A stretch of DNA of 64,000 bases from Bifidobacterium sp. ESL0682 (GTDB taxonomy: Bacteria > Actinomycetota > Actinomycetes > Actinomycetales > Bifidobacteriaceae): positions 1,860,001-1,924,000 of the forward strand of contig NZ_CP113942.1 of NCBI RefSeq assembly GCF_029392815.1, written 5' to 3'. This document shows positions 32,990-42,634 of the stretch, piece after piece. The first letter of the stretch is position 1. Each line of letters begins with the position of its first letter. A program made the position numbers and the translations under genes. The notes beneath the pieces are model-generated. The model saw only the letters and a program-made list of their open reading frames with translations. It ran no database searches and had not been told where the DNA came from.

Positions 32990-33659
32990 CTACTGGACGT
33001 CTTTGGCAGGATCGACGTACGTGATGTGCAACATCTTGCCGGTGGCGCTGTCGTAAGTAATCGAGGTGATCGAGGCAAGTGCGGTGTGGCGCAGAAGCAT
33101 ATTATGCTCGGGATGACCGGTTTCCAACATGTGACGGTAACTGAAGATCGGTGATTCGTGGCTGACGATGATGACCTGCGCTCCGGGGTGGTTGCGCACG
33201 GCTTCCTGCGCGAAATCACTCACGCGAGCAGCAATGTGCTGATAGCTCTCCCCCAGCTCGGCTTCCAGAGGTTGCGTACCAGCTTGAGGTTTTTGGACGC
33301 CACAACGCGCCCTGACCATAGCCGATACGCGTGCCACGGAACTCGTTGCCCGCTTCGATGAGCCGCGAATCGGTTTCCATCGTCAACTCGTCGTCGCCGC
33401 GCGCAATGCGCACCGGGTTGAGTTCAGCGAGAATCGCCTGCGCGGTCTCGCACGTGCGGTCCAACGGCGAGGAATAGAGAGCAACCGCCTGGTTCATGGT
33501 CGTATCGGCGGCGATGTAACGCCCGCTGGCCTGGGCCATTCGCAAGCCCAATGCCGAAAGGTGGAAGTCAGGAAGACGCTCGTACAGCAGATGATTCGGA
33601 TTCTCAACCTTGCCATGGCGGACGAAATGCAACGTAGTCTGCAAAGCGGTTGACGACAT
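32990..33659 (-). CDS. Histidine phosphatase / phosphoglycerate mutase-like (two frame breaks)
   Basis: Starting at MSSTALQTTLHFVRHG, the first frame carries the catalytic RHG motif (HFVRHGKVENP, near 13) and SSPLDRTCETAQAIL. A middle frame encodes KNLKLVRNLWKPSWG, and the last frame ESYQHIAARVSDF plus the second catalytic His in VIIVSHESPIF. Both joins lie in homopolymers: T5 at 33290-33294 and C5 at 33250-33254 on the plus strand, and adding one base to each yields a continuous protein of about 224 residues. The family removes phosphate from small metabolites or proteins; the substrate is unknown. Two independent homopolymer deletions in one gene point to sequence error. Confidence 0.78.
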
Positions 33660-33773
33660 GAATGGCCTTTCCGACGACTGGTAGATCTGACTGCGGCATT
33701 GTTGGACACCGCCTATCACAATGTCACATAACAAGCAATAGAGCACCGAAGACTCATATGATAGCTGAAAGCT

Positions 33774-34328
33774 TTACTGCCAGCCCTTAGGGGTATGAGT
33801 GATTGACCATTCACCAAGCTTTTGAGCGAAGGTCTTGCGCTTGGGAGCGGACATCTTGGATTCAGGATTACCGGATTCGGATTGTTTCTCGGCACTAGCT
33901 TTCTGCCCGGAACGGTCGTCGAGCAACCACTTGCGGATGATGAAGTTCCAGACGGCGACGACCACAGTGGCGACGATCTTGCCGATGTTGGTGCGCAGGA
34001 TGTACATGCCATGCTGCGTCATGGCAGCGTTGGCGGCCATACCGAGCGTGCTCATCCAGATGATCCACTCGTTGATAAACAGGCCGACCACCGCGGAAGC
34101 CAGGAAGATCAGGCCTTCCATCCAGCGTGCCATGTCGTCGCGGTGCTTGAAGACGTACTTCATGCTTGCCCAGTAATTGAACACCAGCGAAATCAGGAAC
34201 GAAATGGTGCTCGCCACCACGTTGTTGACATGCATGAAAATCAGGATGTTCATGATGCCTTCGTCGATGACGAAAGCGACGACACCGACCAGTCCGAATT
34301 TCACGAGTTGTTCAATAAGTTTTTTCAC
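33774..34328 (-). CDS. GtrA-like membrane protein (polyprenyl-phosphate sugar flippase family)
   Basis: This protein of 184 residues has four predicted helices in the first 140 residues with the GtrA pattern (FGLVGVVAFVIDEGIMN, FNYWASMKYVFKHR, and a final WNFIIRKWLLDD). A charged C-terminal tail of about 45 residues is added. GtrA proteins are thought to flip polyprenyl-phosphate-linked sugars made by GtrB-like transferases. A GtrB-like gene is present in the window at 48220-49224 but is not adjacent. It lies 62 bases after mvaD on the same strand, so mvk, mvaD and gtrA may be one transcript. Confidence 0.85.
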   Translation of the reverse strand: MKKLIEQLVKFGLVGVVAFVIDEGIMNILIFMHVNNVVASTISFLISLVFNYWASMKYVFKHRDDMARWMEGLIFLASAVVGLFINEWIIWMSTLGMAANAAMTQHGMYILRTNIGKIVATVVVAVWNFIIRKWLLDDRSGQKASAEKQSESGNPESKMSAPKRKTFAQKLGEWSITHTPKGWQ

Positions 34329-34389
34329 AAGAGACCATTTAACTACCCGAGCCTGCCAAATTCATGCAAGACTGCAAATGAGCACTGAT

Positions 34390-35492
34390 TCATCGCATAG
34401 AATTATCGAATTGCACGCCACTGCCCGGACGATGCACAGCAATCTCACAATCCGGCAAGCGGTTGCGCAGCTCGTCGGCGACGCGTTGTGCATCGCGGCC
34501 GTCGGTAAGCACCTTGACGTTCGGACCGGCATCCATCGTCGACCATGCGCCCAAGCCCGTTTCACGAATGGAGGCAACGGCGTTCAATGCGGAGACGGTC
34601 TGTGGCAGCCAGTAAAGCACGGCTGGGCGCGAAGCCATCATCGCCGCATGCATGCCAAGTGTGCATTGGCCTCGGTGATTTCGCCCAGGCGCTGCACATC
34701 GCCTTCACGAATTGCCGCGAGCGCATCGTCCAAATCCTGCCCACAGGAGTCGATCCAAGCGTCATATAAGGGCGAGGTGGCAATGGTGCGACGCATGGCC
34801 TCACGGCTGGAAATCGGCTTCTTTTCGCCGGAAATCAGCACCACGATGATGGCCAAATCCATATTGTCGGCATCCACCGGTTCCGCGTATGAGCTCTCAT
34901 CGTCATGCCCGGCATTCCATTTCACCAATCCACCGAAAACCGAACGGCAAGCCGACCCGGAACCGCGTCGTGCCAAACGGGACAAATCACGCGGGCTCAG
35001 GTCCAGCCCAGCCGCCTTGGAGGCCGCGGCCGCGAGCGCCGCAAACGCCGACGCCGAACTGGCCAAACCAGCTCCGAACGGTACGGTATTGGCTGAAGTC
35101 ACGCGTGCGGGAAGGGCGATGCCCGCCTTGTCGCGCACGATATCAAGGAACCTTGAGACGCGGGTCAGCGCCGAACCTTGCTGCGGTTTGCCGTCAATGG
35201 TCAAAGAATCGTCGGCCGGCGACGTATCCGGCTTTGCAAATTCGACTGTGGTGCGAGTCGAAAGTCCATCAAGAGTGAGCGAGAGACTCGAAGCGCGCGG
35301 GATAATCAAGTGCTCGTCGGCCTTACCCCAATATTTGATCAGTGCAATATTGGCGTTGGCGACGGCGGTAGCACTATGACCGTTGCCTTTAGCCGCATCA
35401 GTTGAACTTGCTGCGTGGCGAGCTTCATCTACCGTATGCTTCGGCCTCGCAACGCCTTCTTCCGATCGTTGCGACTCTTGCGCACCTGCCAT
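34390..35492 (-). CDS. mvaD: Diphosphomevalonate decarboxylase (frame interrupted near 34657)
   Basis: The protein has GHMP-kinase-like folds with the decarboxylase signatures ANIALIKYWGKADE (near 47), SSLSLTLDGLSTRTTVEF, the phosphate loop PFGAGLASSASAFAALA and SGSACRSVFGG. The first frame stops after EANAHLACMRR; the second supplies LGMHAAMMASRPAVLYW and the C-terminal part ending VHRPGSGVQF. One extra base near 34654-34664 would join them into about 367 residues. The frame opens at 35591, but MAGAQES at 35492 or a GTG slightly upstream looks more likely. It decarboxylates diphosphomevalonate to isopentenyl diphosphate. An essential gene is unlikely to be truly broken, so sequence error is suspected. 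Confidence 0.85.
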
Positions 35493-35727
35493 ATCCGATA
35501 CACTGACCTTCACAACCAACGAGTGTATGCCGCTTGGGCGGACCCGTCTATACAAATGCAGGACTATCCACCAAACCCGCAGAATTGCCAATCATTTGCG
35601 CCCGTATTCACTGAATCTCGCAGTAGCCAATCACCACTCGAGCCGACATCATACAGGTTCACTATGCCGTTTGCGGCAAGCCTAGCATCGCATGCCTTTA
35701 AACGCTTGCCATACCGGTTTCCAATCG

Positions 35728-36861
35728 TTACTGCGCAGCGACAAACGACCTGTCGTCATAACGGTTGCCGGCTTCATCTTCACGATAAAGCTCCTGGTCA
35801 GAATCCTGCGCAGACAGCGAATGAATCCAGACTTCGCGCGCACCCTCGTGGAGCAGAGTCCGCTTGACATTCTTGGCAGTTTCGGCATCGGCCGCCAACG
35901 CGATTAGGCAGCCGCCCAAGCCGCCGCCGGTCATTTTCGCGCCGCTTGCACCTGCCGCACGAGCCGCTTCGACCAAATGGTTGACCAGAGGATGGCTGAC
36001 GTTGAGCTCATCGAGCAATTCATGCGCACGGTTCATGCTTTTGCCCAGCATGCGCACCGCACCCAGCTCAAGATCGGTTTCGGAAGCGCGAGCCAGTTCG
36101 CCGAGCTCGTCCATGATGGACTTGACGCGCGCATGATCCTGCTCATCCTGTTTATGGACGTTGCCCACGGCCTCGCGTGTGCTGCCCGCGATGCCGGAAT
36201 CGGCGATAACCAGGTAAGCCGGCATATCAACGCTCATTTTCTCAATATCGCCGGATTCGAACGCGACCAAATCGCGCGAGCAGGTCGTCGCCGCATCAAG
36301 CCCGGACGGATTGCCGTGCGTGATGACCTCGGCCTCGTTGGTCAGCCGCAGAATCTCCTGCTCGCTGGCCTTGACATCGCAAGCATCGAGAATCGCGCGA
36401 ATCACCGCGCCCGCGCTGGCGGCCGATGAACCCATGCCTCGTCCTGCAGGGAACGAGCTATCCGTGACCACATCGAAGGTGAGAGCAGGGTGGCTGGCAA
36501 ACTCGGTGGCGACTTTCACCGCACGTTCCAAGCCGCCGAAACGGCTTCCGGCATCGGAAAGCGACCCCTCATAGTTCAAGGCCTTAAGCGTGCCGACATG
36601 AGATTGAGAAGAGAAAGACCGAGAAGGTTCCAGCTTGGAAGACAATGACAAGTCATCGTCGGAATGACGGAAATCACTGATAACGCTGTGCCGCGCCTGG
36701 CCGGAGACGACTTCGACATGTTCCTGTTCAACAGGCGTGACCCAAGCCCGCATCTTAAGCGACAGCAAGGGCGCGGCAACCGCAGGATAGCCGTAGACCA
36801 CAGAATGTTCGCCCATGAGAATGACCTTCGCCCAGGTCTCGCCATACCCCATGTGCACCAT
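35728..36861 (-). CDS. mvk: Mevalonate kinase
   Basis: The 377-residue GHMP kinase starts with AKVILMGEHSVVYGYPAVAAP (near 11-31), which is the mevalonate kinase N-terminal motif. It has the ATP loop PAGRGMGSSAASAGAV, the THGNPSGLDAA segment with the catalytic Asp, and the C-terminal KMTGGGLGGC motif. It phosphorylates mevalonate to mevalonate-5-phosphate for isoprenoid synthesis. AAAGG lies six bases before the ATG. mvaD follows on the same strand after a gap of 135-235 bases. No phosphomevalonate kinase or isomerase gene is next to them, unlike the usual Gram-positive cluster. A low-complexity Ser-rich insert lies near residues 65-85. Confidence 0.92.
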   Translation of the reverse strand: MVHMGYGETWAKVILMGEHSVVYGYPAVAAPLLSLKMRAWVTPVEQEHVEVVSGQARHSVISDFRHSDDDLSLSSKLEPSRSFSSQSHVGTLKALNYEGSLSDAGSRFGGLERAVKVATEFASHPALTFDVVTDSSFPAGRGMGSSAASAGAVIRAILDACDVKASEQEILRLTNEAEVITHGNPSGLDAATTCSRDLVAFESGDIEKMSVDMPAYLVIADSGIAGSTREAVGNVHKQDEQDHARVKSIMDELGELARASETDLELGAVRMLGKSMNRAHELLDELNVSHPLVNHLVEAARAAGASGAKMTGGGLGGCLIALAADAETAKNVKRTLLHEGAREVWIHSLSAQDSDQELYREDEAGNRYDDRSFVAAQ

Positions 36862-37139
36862 CTAGAGCCTTTACCTTTCATACGCATTTCATGCGCGCAC
36901 GTTCGTCAACGTCAATCAACAGTTTCAAACTTTTCGCAGCGAAACCGCCTGCCGAAGCTCAAAGCAAACTCAGTAACCGATAAGCCGAACAGCGAGCGAG
37001 ACAATTCCACTCTTCACGTGCCGCAGCTGTTTACCGTTACGAATATCGGCATCAATTGTCTATCGATTCCCGAGTCTAGAAATCGATTTGTGAACTGTGC
37101 GCAAACGAGCGTGAAGATAATGGGAAGACGACAGCGGAA

Positions 37140-39203
37140 TTACGAAGAAAAAATCACACGCCAGGAATCGGGACTCGACAGATCGGCGGAACGGTAGGAC
37201 TGCGCGAGCGAATCCCAGTGACGCACCAACGATGTGGCGATTCGGTAGCATTCACGCAGATTCTTGCGATACAGCTTGCTATCGCGTTTCAGCCATGCTG
37301 CGCCGTTGCCATCAGAAGTAGTGACCAAAGCCGAACTGACCCCGTCGAACGACGGCCAGACCGCATCCTTGGATTCCATTGCAACCTGTGGCGCAGCGTC
37401 GCCAGTCCCGTCCTGGCGGGAAAGCACCGCTTTCACGACTTCCTTCGCGGCCGTCTTCGCGAGCTCGCCGCCTGAAAGCACAGGACGACGGTTTTCGAAT
37501 GACGCAGCAGGAGTCGGGAACGACTCGATGTCTTGTGAAACTTCGCTATCGCTGAATCCTTCGCGAGCCGCTCGAACTTCGGGCAGCTTGGTCGAAAGCG
37601 TGTCGACGAGATAACCCGGCCCGCGCATCACGTCGCGCAAAGCCATGTGGTGCAGCTTCATGCCCGAATACATCAGTTTGACACCGAGATGGGCATCCTC
37701 GTACATCATGCGGAACACATAGCGCTTCCCGGCGCTCGGGAAGTGCAGCAACGCGCAGATCCAGCGATTGCGCTGGGCATAGTATTCCTCCCACGTGCGC
37801 GAAATGTCCTTATCATGCCAGCCCTGGTGCCAGACCGCAACACCCGGAAGACCGACCGTCGGATAGCCGTGCTCGCGAGCGCGCAGGCCATATTCCACGT
37901 CGTCGTATTTGATGAACAGCGGCAGCGACAGGCCAATCTCACGGATGACCGAGTTGGGAATGAGGCACATCCACCATCCGCTGTAATCGCAGTCGAAACG
38001 GGCGTGCAGTTCCGGCGAATCGCGAAGCGGCGAGACGGCGAAATCATGGTTGTAGCTGGCTCCGGCGGGCGGGCACGGCTTCAGACTGCCGCGATCGAAG
38101 CGCTCCCCCTGCACATGTAGCATCGTCCGGTCGTCAAGATGGAACATGCCACCGCCCACCAACACGGGGTGCTTGGCATAGTCCTCGAACTGAATCGAAC
38201 GCAACAGCGACTCAGGCTCCATGATGGCGTCGTCGTCCAGCAGGATCGTGTAGGCGCTTCTGCCCGCATCGATCGACTCGAGCATGCCGCGCGAGAATCC
38301 GCCGGAACCGCCGATGTTGGCCTGCTGGATGTAAGTGAGCTGGTCACCCAGATCTTCGGAAACCTCGTCAAAGCCGTTCTGCTCGCAGACCTTATCGCTG
38401 CCCTGATCGACGCAATAAACGGTATCAAGCCTTTTGCGCAGCTCGGCTTCACCCGCGATGGCCTTCAGCTGTCGCAAGCAATATGGAGTGCGGTTGAACG
38501 TGGTGATGGCAATGGAACAGGATGGACGCTGACTCGTTGCACTGGAAAAATCAGCTGCCGGCACCTGCCAGCCCGCGTTACGGATCATCAAACTCTCAGC
38601 GTCAAGCTTGCCGTCGCTCGCGTTCAAATGGCAGTAAGCATCGAACCAGAAATATCCGCCGTCCAGCAAGCCGGAAAGCGGAATCTCCACGGCTATCTGC
38701 TTCCAGCCATCGCCAGCGCTCTCGCCATCGTTGCCTTGAACCCGAATCGTTTTGACCGTCGAAAACAGACCGCGAGCCGTCGATTTGAACACGCTGATCT
38801 CACCGTCGCCACGCACCTGCATCACCAGACGGACGGAGCGGACGTTCGTCCAACGCTGCCAATACGACGCCGGAAAAGCGTTGAAATACGTGCAGAAAGA
38901 AATATGGGAATCCAGTGCAAGACAGACCGAACGGCGCGAAAACACCATGAAATCTGAAAGCTCGTCGCAGGCAGTCCCGGCGTCAGCGGTCGCCTCGCGC
39001 AACGTCTTCTCAAAGCCAGTCGGGTTCAACGCACCCACATCGGCGCGTTGCAACTGTGAAACACTGTCGAACACGGACGCGGAAACATGAGGCCTCGTCC
39101 ATCGCACCGCATAAAGCGGCATGACGGCTTCCTGATCGTCGACGGGAAAGACGACACGGTTGACGGTTTCCCACTGCGTTTGCGCATTATTCGATTGAGC
39201 CAT
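37140..39203 (-). CDS. glfT2: GlfT2-like polymerising galactofuranosyltransferase
   Basis: This GT2-family enzyme of 687 residues matches mycobacterial GlfT2 in architecture. An N-terminal beta-rich domain (1-225) is followed by the GT-A core (SCSIAITTFNRTPYCLRQL), the metal site TILLDDDAI (near 318), the acceptor-site segment DYSGWWMCLIPNSVI, the DDVEYGLRAREHGY catalytic Asp region and VAVWHQGWHDKD. A C-terminal helical domain completes it. It would elongate a galactofuranose chain on the inner membrane face using UDP-galactofuranose. It is divergent from the polysaccharide exporter genes, which fits synthesis followed by ABC export. The product in bifidobacteria is probably the galactofuranan part of the membrane lipoglycan. 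Confidence 0.88.
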   Translation of the reverse strand: MAQSNNAQTQWETVNRVVFPVDDQEAVMPLYAVRWTRPHVSASVFDSVSQLQRADVGALNPTGFEKTLREATADAGTACDELSDFMVFSRRSVCLALDSHISFCTYFNAFPASYWQRWTNVRSVRLVMQVRGDGEISVFKSTARGLFSTVKTIRVQGNDGESAGDGWKQIAVEIPLSGLLDGGYFWFDAYCHLNASDGKLDAESLMIRNAGWQVPAADFSSATSQRPSCSIAITTFNRTPYCLRQLKAIAGEAELRKRLDTVYCVDQGSDKVCEQNGFDEVSEDLGDQLTYIQQANIGGSGGFSRGMLESIDAGRSAYTILLDDDAIMEPESLLRSIQFEDYAKHPVLVGGGMFHLDDRTMLHVQGERFDRGSLKPCPPAGASYNHDFAVSPLRDSPELHARFDCDYSGWWMCLIPNSVIREIGLSLPLFIKYDDVEYGLRAREHGYPTVGLPGVAVWHQGWHDKDISRTWEEYYAQRNRWICALLHFPSAGKRYVFRMMYEDAHLGVKLMYSGMKLHHMALRDVMRGPGYLVDTLSTKLPEVRAAREGFSDSEVSQDIESFPTPAASFENRRPVLSGGELAKTAAKEVVKAVLSRQDGTGDAAPQVAMESKDAVWPSFDGVSSALVTTSDGNGAAWLKRDSKLYRKNLRECYRIATSLVRHWDSLAQSYRSADLSSPDSWRVIFSS

Positions 39204-39335
39204 AGCTTTCAGTATAAACTTCGAGGCGGCAAAACAGGTACGACAACGTGAACCTTATGGGGAACTCGGTGATTTAAGACCATAATCCGACCATCATTGC
39301 TAAACTATGTTGATTGTGAAGACATTAGTGAAAAA

Positions 39336-40144
39336 ATGAAGGACAGATACCACTATTCGTGGGTCGTTCTGAAAGAATTGGTGAAAACCGATTTCAAGCT
39401 GCGCTACCAAGGCTCCTTCCTCGGCATCGCTTGGTCGGTCATCAAGCCGCTCATGTTGTTCGGCATTATGTACATGGTGTTCGTACGCTTCCTGCACTTC
39501 ACCGACGGCACCCCGCAATACCCGGTCGTGCTGCTGATGGGCAACTGCCTGTGGCAGTTCTTCTCCGAAGCAACCGGCTCCGGCCTGCGTTCCATCGTCG
39601 ATCGCGGCGACATCCTGCGCAAGATTCATTTCCCCAATTACATCATCGTCGTATCCGCCACCTGCGGCGCGCCTTGATCAGCTTGGGAATCAACCTCGTG
39701 GTCATCCTGATTTTCGCCATTATCAATGGAGCTCATTTCACCTGGCGTGTGGTTCTTCTGCCGTTGAATCTTATTGAGCTCTATGTTTTCTCACTTGGCT
39801 GCGCCCTGTTGCTCGCCACCATGTATGTCCACTTCCGCGACATCCAGCACATCTGGGAAGTCGTCAGCCAGGTCATCTTCTACGCGACGCCTATCATCTA
39901 CCCGCTTTCCATGGTCAAGAACAATTATCCGATCATCTCAAAGCTGATGCTGATGAGCCCGATAGCCCAGACTTTCCAGGATGCACGACACAATCTCATC
40001 GATCCACAGAACGTGCAGATTATCTGGAACGAGATTCACAATCCGATCATCTGCCTTATTCCGTACATTCTTTCATTCGCATTCCTGGTTCTCGGCGTGT
40101 ATGTCTTCCGCAAGTACAGCCGCAAATTCGCGGAAATCATGTAG
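39336..40144 (+). CDS. wzm: Polysaccharide ABC exporter permease, Wzm/TagG type (frame interrupted near 39668)
   Basis: The start MKDRYHYSWVVLKELVK is at 39336, as homologues begin here, although the frame opens at 39297. The first frame carries DFKLRYQGSFLGIAWSVIKPL and the first membrane helices to VVSATCGA; the second resumes ALISLGINLVV and runs through the remaining helices to the C-terminal FRKYSRKFAEIM. Together they give about 269 residues with six helices of the ABC-2 O-antigen/teichoic acid exporter type. A one-base change at about 39664-39672 joins them. With the following ATPase it would carry a lipid-linked glycan, probably the galactofuranan, across the membrane. Confidence 0.85.
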
Positions 40145-40157
40145 TGAGCGAGGCACG

Positions 40158-41469
40158 ATGACTTCTTCAAAACAAATGGTTTCCAAAACTACTTCATCAA
40201 ACGACGACAAGGATTCCTCCGTGCTCACCTCTTTAGGCAAGACCGAGGAAAGCAGCGAAGTCGTCCTTTCGGCCAAACACGTCGGCAAATACTTTAGGCT
40301 GCCCACCGAGCAGGCGACCGGCTTGAAGCAGGCCTTCATCAACTGGACCAAGGGCATCAAGGGCTACAAAAAGCAGCAGGTGCTCAACGACATCTCCTTC
40401 GATGTACACAAAGGGGACTTTTTCGGCATCGTCGGCCGCAACGGATCCGGAAAATCGACGCTGCTCAAGATCATCTCCGGCATCTACGTGCCCGACGGCG
40501 GCAGTGTGAATGTCAAGGGCAAACTGGTGCCGTTCATTGAACTCGGCGTCGGTTTCAACCCCGAACTCACCGGGCGCGAAAACGTCTTCCTCAACGGCGC
40601 CCTGCTCGGATTCACACGCGAAGAAATCGAAGATATGTATGACGATATCGTCGATTTCGCGGCTCGGCGAGTTCATGGACCAGAAGCTCAAGAACTATTC
40701 GAGCGGTATGCAGGTGCGTCTGGCGTTCTCAGTGGCCATCAAGGCCCAAGGCGATATTCTGGTGCTCGACGAAGTGCTCGCCGTCGGTGACGAGGCGTTC
40801 CAGCAAAAGTGCGACGACTACTTCACCGAGGTGAAAAAGGACCCGAACAAGACGGTCATCCTGGTCACGCACTCCATGGACGCCGTCAAGAAGTACTGCA
40901 ACAAGGCCATCCTCATCAAAGACGGCGATATCATCGTCAACGGCAATAAAGAGGAAGCCGCCAACCAGTACACGCTTGAAAACTTGCAAGCGGACAAGGC
41001 GGAAATCGAGCAGAAGAACGGCAAGTACCCCGACGGCCTCAACAGCCGCTGCCCGGTGCTCAAGGTGAAGCCGATTTCCCATCAGATCTGCAAGAGTTCC
41101 GATACGCTCCGCTTCGAGGTGGAATACGAGTTCAACGAACCCGAGGACTTCTACCTCGCCATCGCGTTGCACGACCTGCGCCGCGGCGGCGTCGCGTTCG
41201 ACACCGGCTCGGAAACACTCAAATTTACGGAACACGGGCACCATACCGTCGAGTTCAAGATGCCGCTCGAACTGTTCAACAACGGTGATTTCAGGCTGGT
41301 CGCCTCATTGCGCACGCTCTCGAAAAAGAGCCCCGACACCACGGATATGGTGGCATTCACCAATGACGCCAACTCCTGCTCGTTCGCCATCAGGGATTCG
41401 GAAAACCGTGAATACGCGCTGATCAACGACAGGGTCATGCAGATTACTCAGGTCGGTTCACCGAAGTAG
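40158..41469 (+). CDS. wzt: Polysaccharide ABC exporter ATPase with Wzt C-terminal domain (frame interrupted near 40664)
   Basis: The ATG at 40158 is 14 bases after the permease gene. The first 50 residues are a Ser/Lys-rich extension. Walker A is GIVGRNGSGKST, followed by LVPFIELGVGFNPELTGREN and, after the break, the signature YSSGMQVRLAFSVAI, Walker B ILVLDEVLAVGD and the switch His in VTHSMD. Residues from about 290 form a beta-sandwich like the Wzt glycan-recognition domain. The frames join if two bases are restored at GCGGCTCGG (FAELGEF expected). The C-terminal domain suggests it reads the non-reducing end of the exported chain. Total length is about 437 residues. Confidence 0.87.
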
Positions 41470-41559
41470 TCCGATAGACGCTGACAGGTCGTTGAATTAT
41501 ACGGTCGCAGACAAATATAGTTAGACCTGATCAATCACCGTCAGATATATCGGATATAG

Positions 41560-41607
41560 AAGAATGGTTCTGAAATCTTCAAGGATTTCAGAACCATTCT
41601 TTTTTTA
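41560..41607. terminator. Strong terminator between convergent wzt and the GlfT1-like gene
   Basis: An 18-base perfect stem, AAGAATGGTTCTGAAATC and its complement, closes on a 6-base loop and is followed by a T run on the plus strand; the opposite strand also begins with A-rich sequence. It can stop transcription from both sides. Confidence 0.93.
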
Positions 41608-41697
41608 ACGCCGATATTCCTAGCATTCAACGATGCAACAGTTGACGGCGCAGCATACTTATGGTTTATGCCGGCCCCGCATCGCCGCAAACGCGCT

Positions 41698-42633
41698 TTA
41701 ACGTTTGGCAGGAACCTGCGGATAGTCGATCTTCGGGTTGAAGCCCCAAGATTCACGAAGCTTCTTGTAAATCCTCTTTTGCAACGGCTTGGCCACATGA
41801 CCACGGCGCATGTTGTTCGCCACCATCGCAACAAAGCGCGCGTACTGATAAACGCCTTCGTGGTGCAGGTGGAACGAGCCTTCGTTGCGAGCGCCATACT
41901 CGAATTTCCAGATGTTCTTGTCGTCGATCATCGAATAGTTGACGCCCTTGTTGCTGCCCATATCGTGCAACACGACGCTGTCCATCACCTGAATGCCGGG
42001 GCAGGCCTTGGTGATGCGCATAGTGTATTCCGCATCGTCGAACCAGATGAAGTATTCCTTGTACGGTAGGCCGTAATCCTCCATGACCCAGCGTGGGATG
42101 AGCACGGAAACGAACGAGCAGCGGCTGACCAGCGCAATATTGAGGCCCTGTGCCATGAGCCTGCCCCAGTCCCACGTGGTGACCGGGTTGTTCATTTCCG
42201 AGATGTTGCCATCGATGAATTTGACGAGTGAACATGCGAACGGGATATCGGTGCCCATTTGCTTGGAAGCCGCATCATAGCCGTCCACCAGCTTCTCCAA
42301 AGCGTCGGGCTGCGGGTAGCCGTCGTCGTCAAAGATCCAGGCGAAGTCGGCGCCGAGCTCGTAGGAACGGCGCATGCCGGCCGAAAAGCCGCCTGCTCCG
42401 CCGAGGTTTTCCGGCAACGTGACGATATCGAGCTGCATCTTGTCGGCAAGCTTGAAATTGGCCTGATATTCTTCGAGATACTTGTCGGTGCCATCGGTCG
42501 CCGCGTTGTTGACGATGATGAGCTGATCCGGCAGACGGGTCTGCGTTTCCATGCAATGCAGCACAGTCTTCAGCTTGTCAAGGCGATTAAAAGTAACCAC
42601 CACTGCGGCTATTTTCCGTTTGTCTTCAGCCAT
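41698..42633 (-). CDS. glfT1: GlfT1-like galactofuranosyltransferase (GT2)
   Basis: The start MAEDKRKIAAVVVTFNR at 42633 lies one base after the stop of the upstream GT4 gene, so the two are translationally coupled; the longer open frame from 42786 is out of context. The protein of about 311 residues has the GT2 core (AAVVVTFNRLDKL, LIIVNNAATDGT), the metal motif WIFDDDGYP (near 107), CSFVSVLIPRWV, and FIWFDDAEYTMRI. This set matches GlfT1-like enzymes that add the first galactofuranose residues. It lacks a membrane helix. It probably primes the chain extended by the GlfT2-like enzyme. Confidence 0.83.
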   Translation of the reverse strand: MAEDKRKIAAVVVTFNRLDKLKTVLHCMETQTRLPDQLIIVNNAATDGTDKYLEEYQANFKLADKMQLDIVTLPENLGGAGGFSAGMRRSYELGADFAWIFDDDGYPQPDALEKLVDGYDAASKQMGTDIPFACSLVKFIDGNISEMNNPVTTWDWGRLMAQGLNIALVSRCSFVSVLIPRWVMEDYGLPYKEYFIWFDDAEYTMRITKACPGIQVMDSVVLHDMGSNKGVNYSMIDDKNIWKFEYGARNEGSFHLHHEGVYQYARFVAMVANNMRRGHVAKPLQKRIYKKLRESWGFNPKIDYPQVPAKR

Positions 42634-42634
42634 C

